Source: Candidatus Benthortus lauensis
Lineage (GTDB): Archaea > Thermoproteota > Nitrososphaeria_A > Caldarchaeales > Wolframiiraptoraceae
Reading direction: 5' to 3'
Length of the DNA stretch: 33,588 bases
Assembly (NCBI GenBank): GCA_021650775.1
Contig: JAHSRM010000024.1
Span: 1-33,588 of the forward strand
A model generated the notes under the pieces. The model made no database searches. It was not told the DNA's origin and was given only the letters and a program-made list of their open reading frames with translations. Shown here piece by piece: positions 33,543 to 33,588 of the stretch. The first letter of the stretch is position 1. Every line of letters begins with the position of its first letter. Position numbers and translations under genes: made by a program.

Positions 33543-33588
33543 TGGGGCATCTCAAGAGGCTTGCCGCCCCACCCCACCTCGACATACA
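33542..33588 (+). CDS. rps4e: Small ribosomal subunit protein eS4, 5' part only
   Basis: ATG overlapping the uL24 stop; MGHLKRLAAPPHLDI matches the S4e N-terminus and the usual L24-S4e order. Truncated by the window end. Confidence 0.82.
   Translation, partial: MGHLKRLAAPPHLDI

Noticed and set aside
1-33588. tRNA, rRNA, SRP RNA or RNase P RNA genes
   Set aside because: No T-loop GGTTCRANNC context with matching stems, or other RNA signatures, was found by eye. A tRNAscan/Infernal run would be decisive.
1-33588. Transposases, integrases or IS elements
   Set aside because: No transposase/integrase-like ORF or paired terminal repeats recognised, despite signs of rearrangement.

Overview
Gene-dense, mostly GC-rich archaeal window, probably Thermoproteota/TACK-like because S25e, S30e, archaeal S17 and S4e, Rpp29, FlpA and Nop5 are all present. 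From left to right it holds: an APC permease-UspA fusion with a stand-alone RAM protein and a UspA protein; an HTH/PD-(D/E)XK nuclease overlapping cofE; a split branched-chain amino-acid ABC transporter locus (livFGK minus, livHM plus); an MscS-N-like membrane protein, a ribokinase and S25e; a BtuF/C/D-type ABC transporter followed by a Trm5/Taw2-like methyltransferase and an SCP2-like protein; L14, a VapBC pair, Rpp29, S17, L29, S3, L22, FlpA and Nop5 on the minus strand; S30e (absent from the supplied ORF track); argF, sfsA and a DUF350-like protein; a four-gene minus-strand operon around a secreted M6-like metalloprotease with two zinc-ribbon-tailed proteins; an AT-richer island with Rieske, ICMT-like, YHS (CopM-like) and Lrp-TRASH (CopT-like) genes; then L24 and the start of S4e on the plus strand. 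Main observations: (i) one inversion of about 15.7 kb would restore a collinear Nop5-FlpA-L22-S3-L29-S17-Rpp29-L14-L24-S4e block; (ii) a 34-aa, almost purely Glu/Trp/Phe mini-ORF has its own TATA box; (iii) a protease/PRC/zinc-ribbon membrane operon may be undescribed; (iv) several inverted repeats sit precisely on promoters (liv, btu-like, copMT-like); (v) VapBC is inserted inside the ribosomal cluster. All family calls come from reading the sequence; no searches were run.
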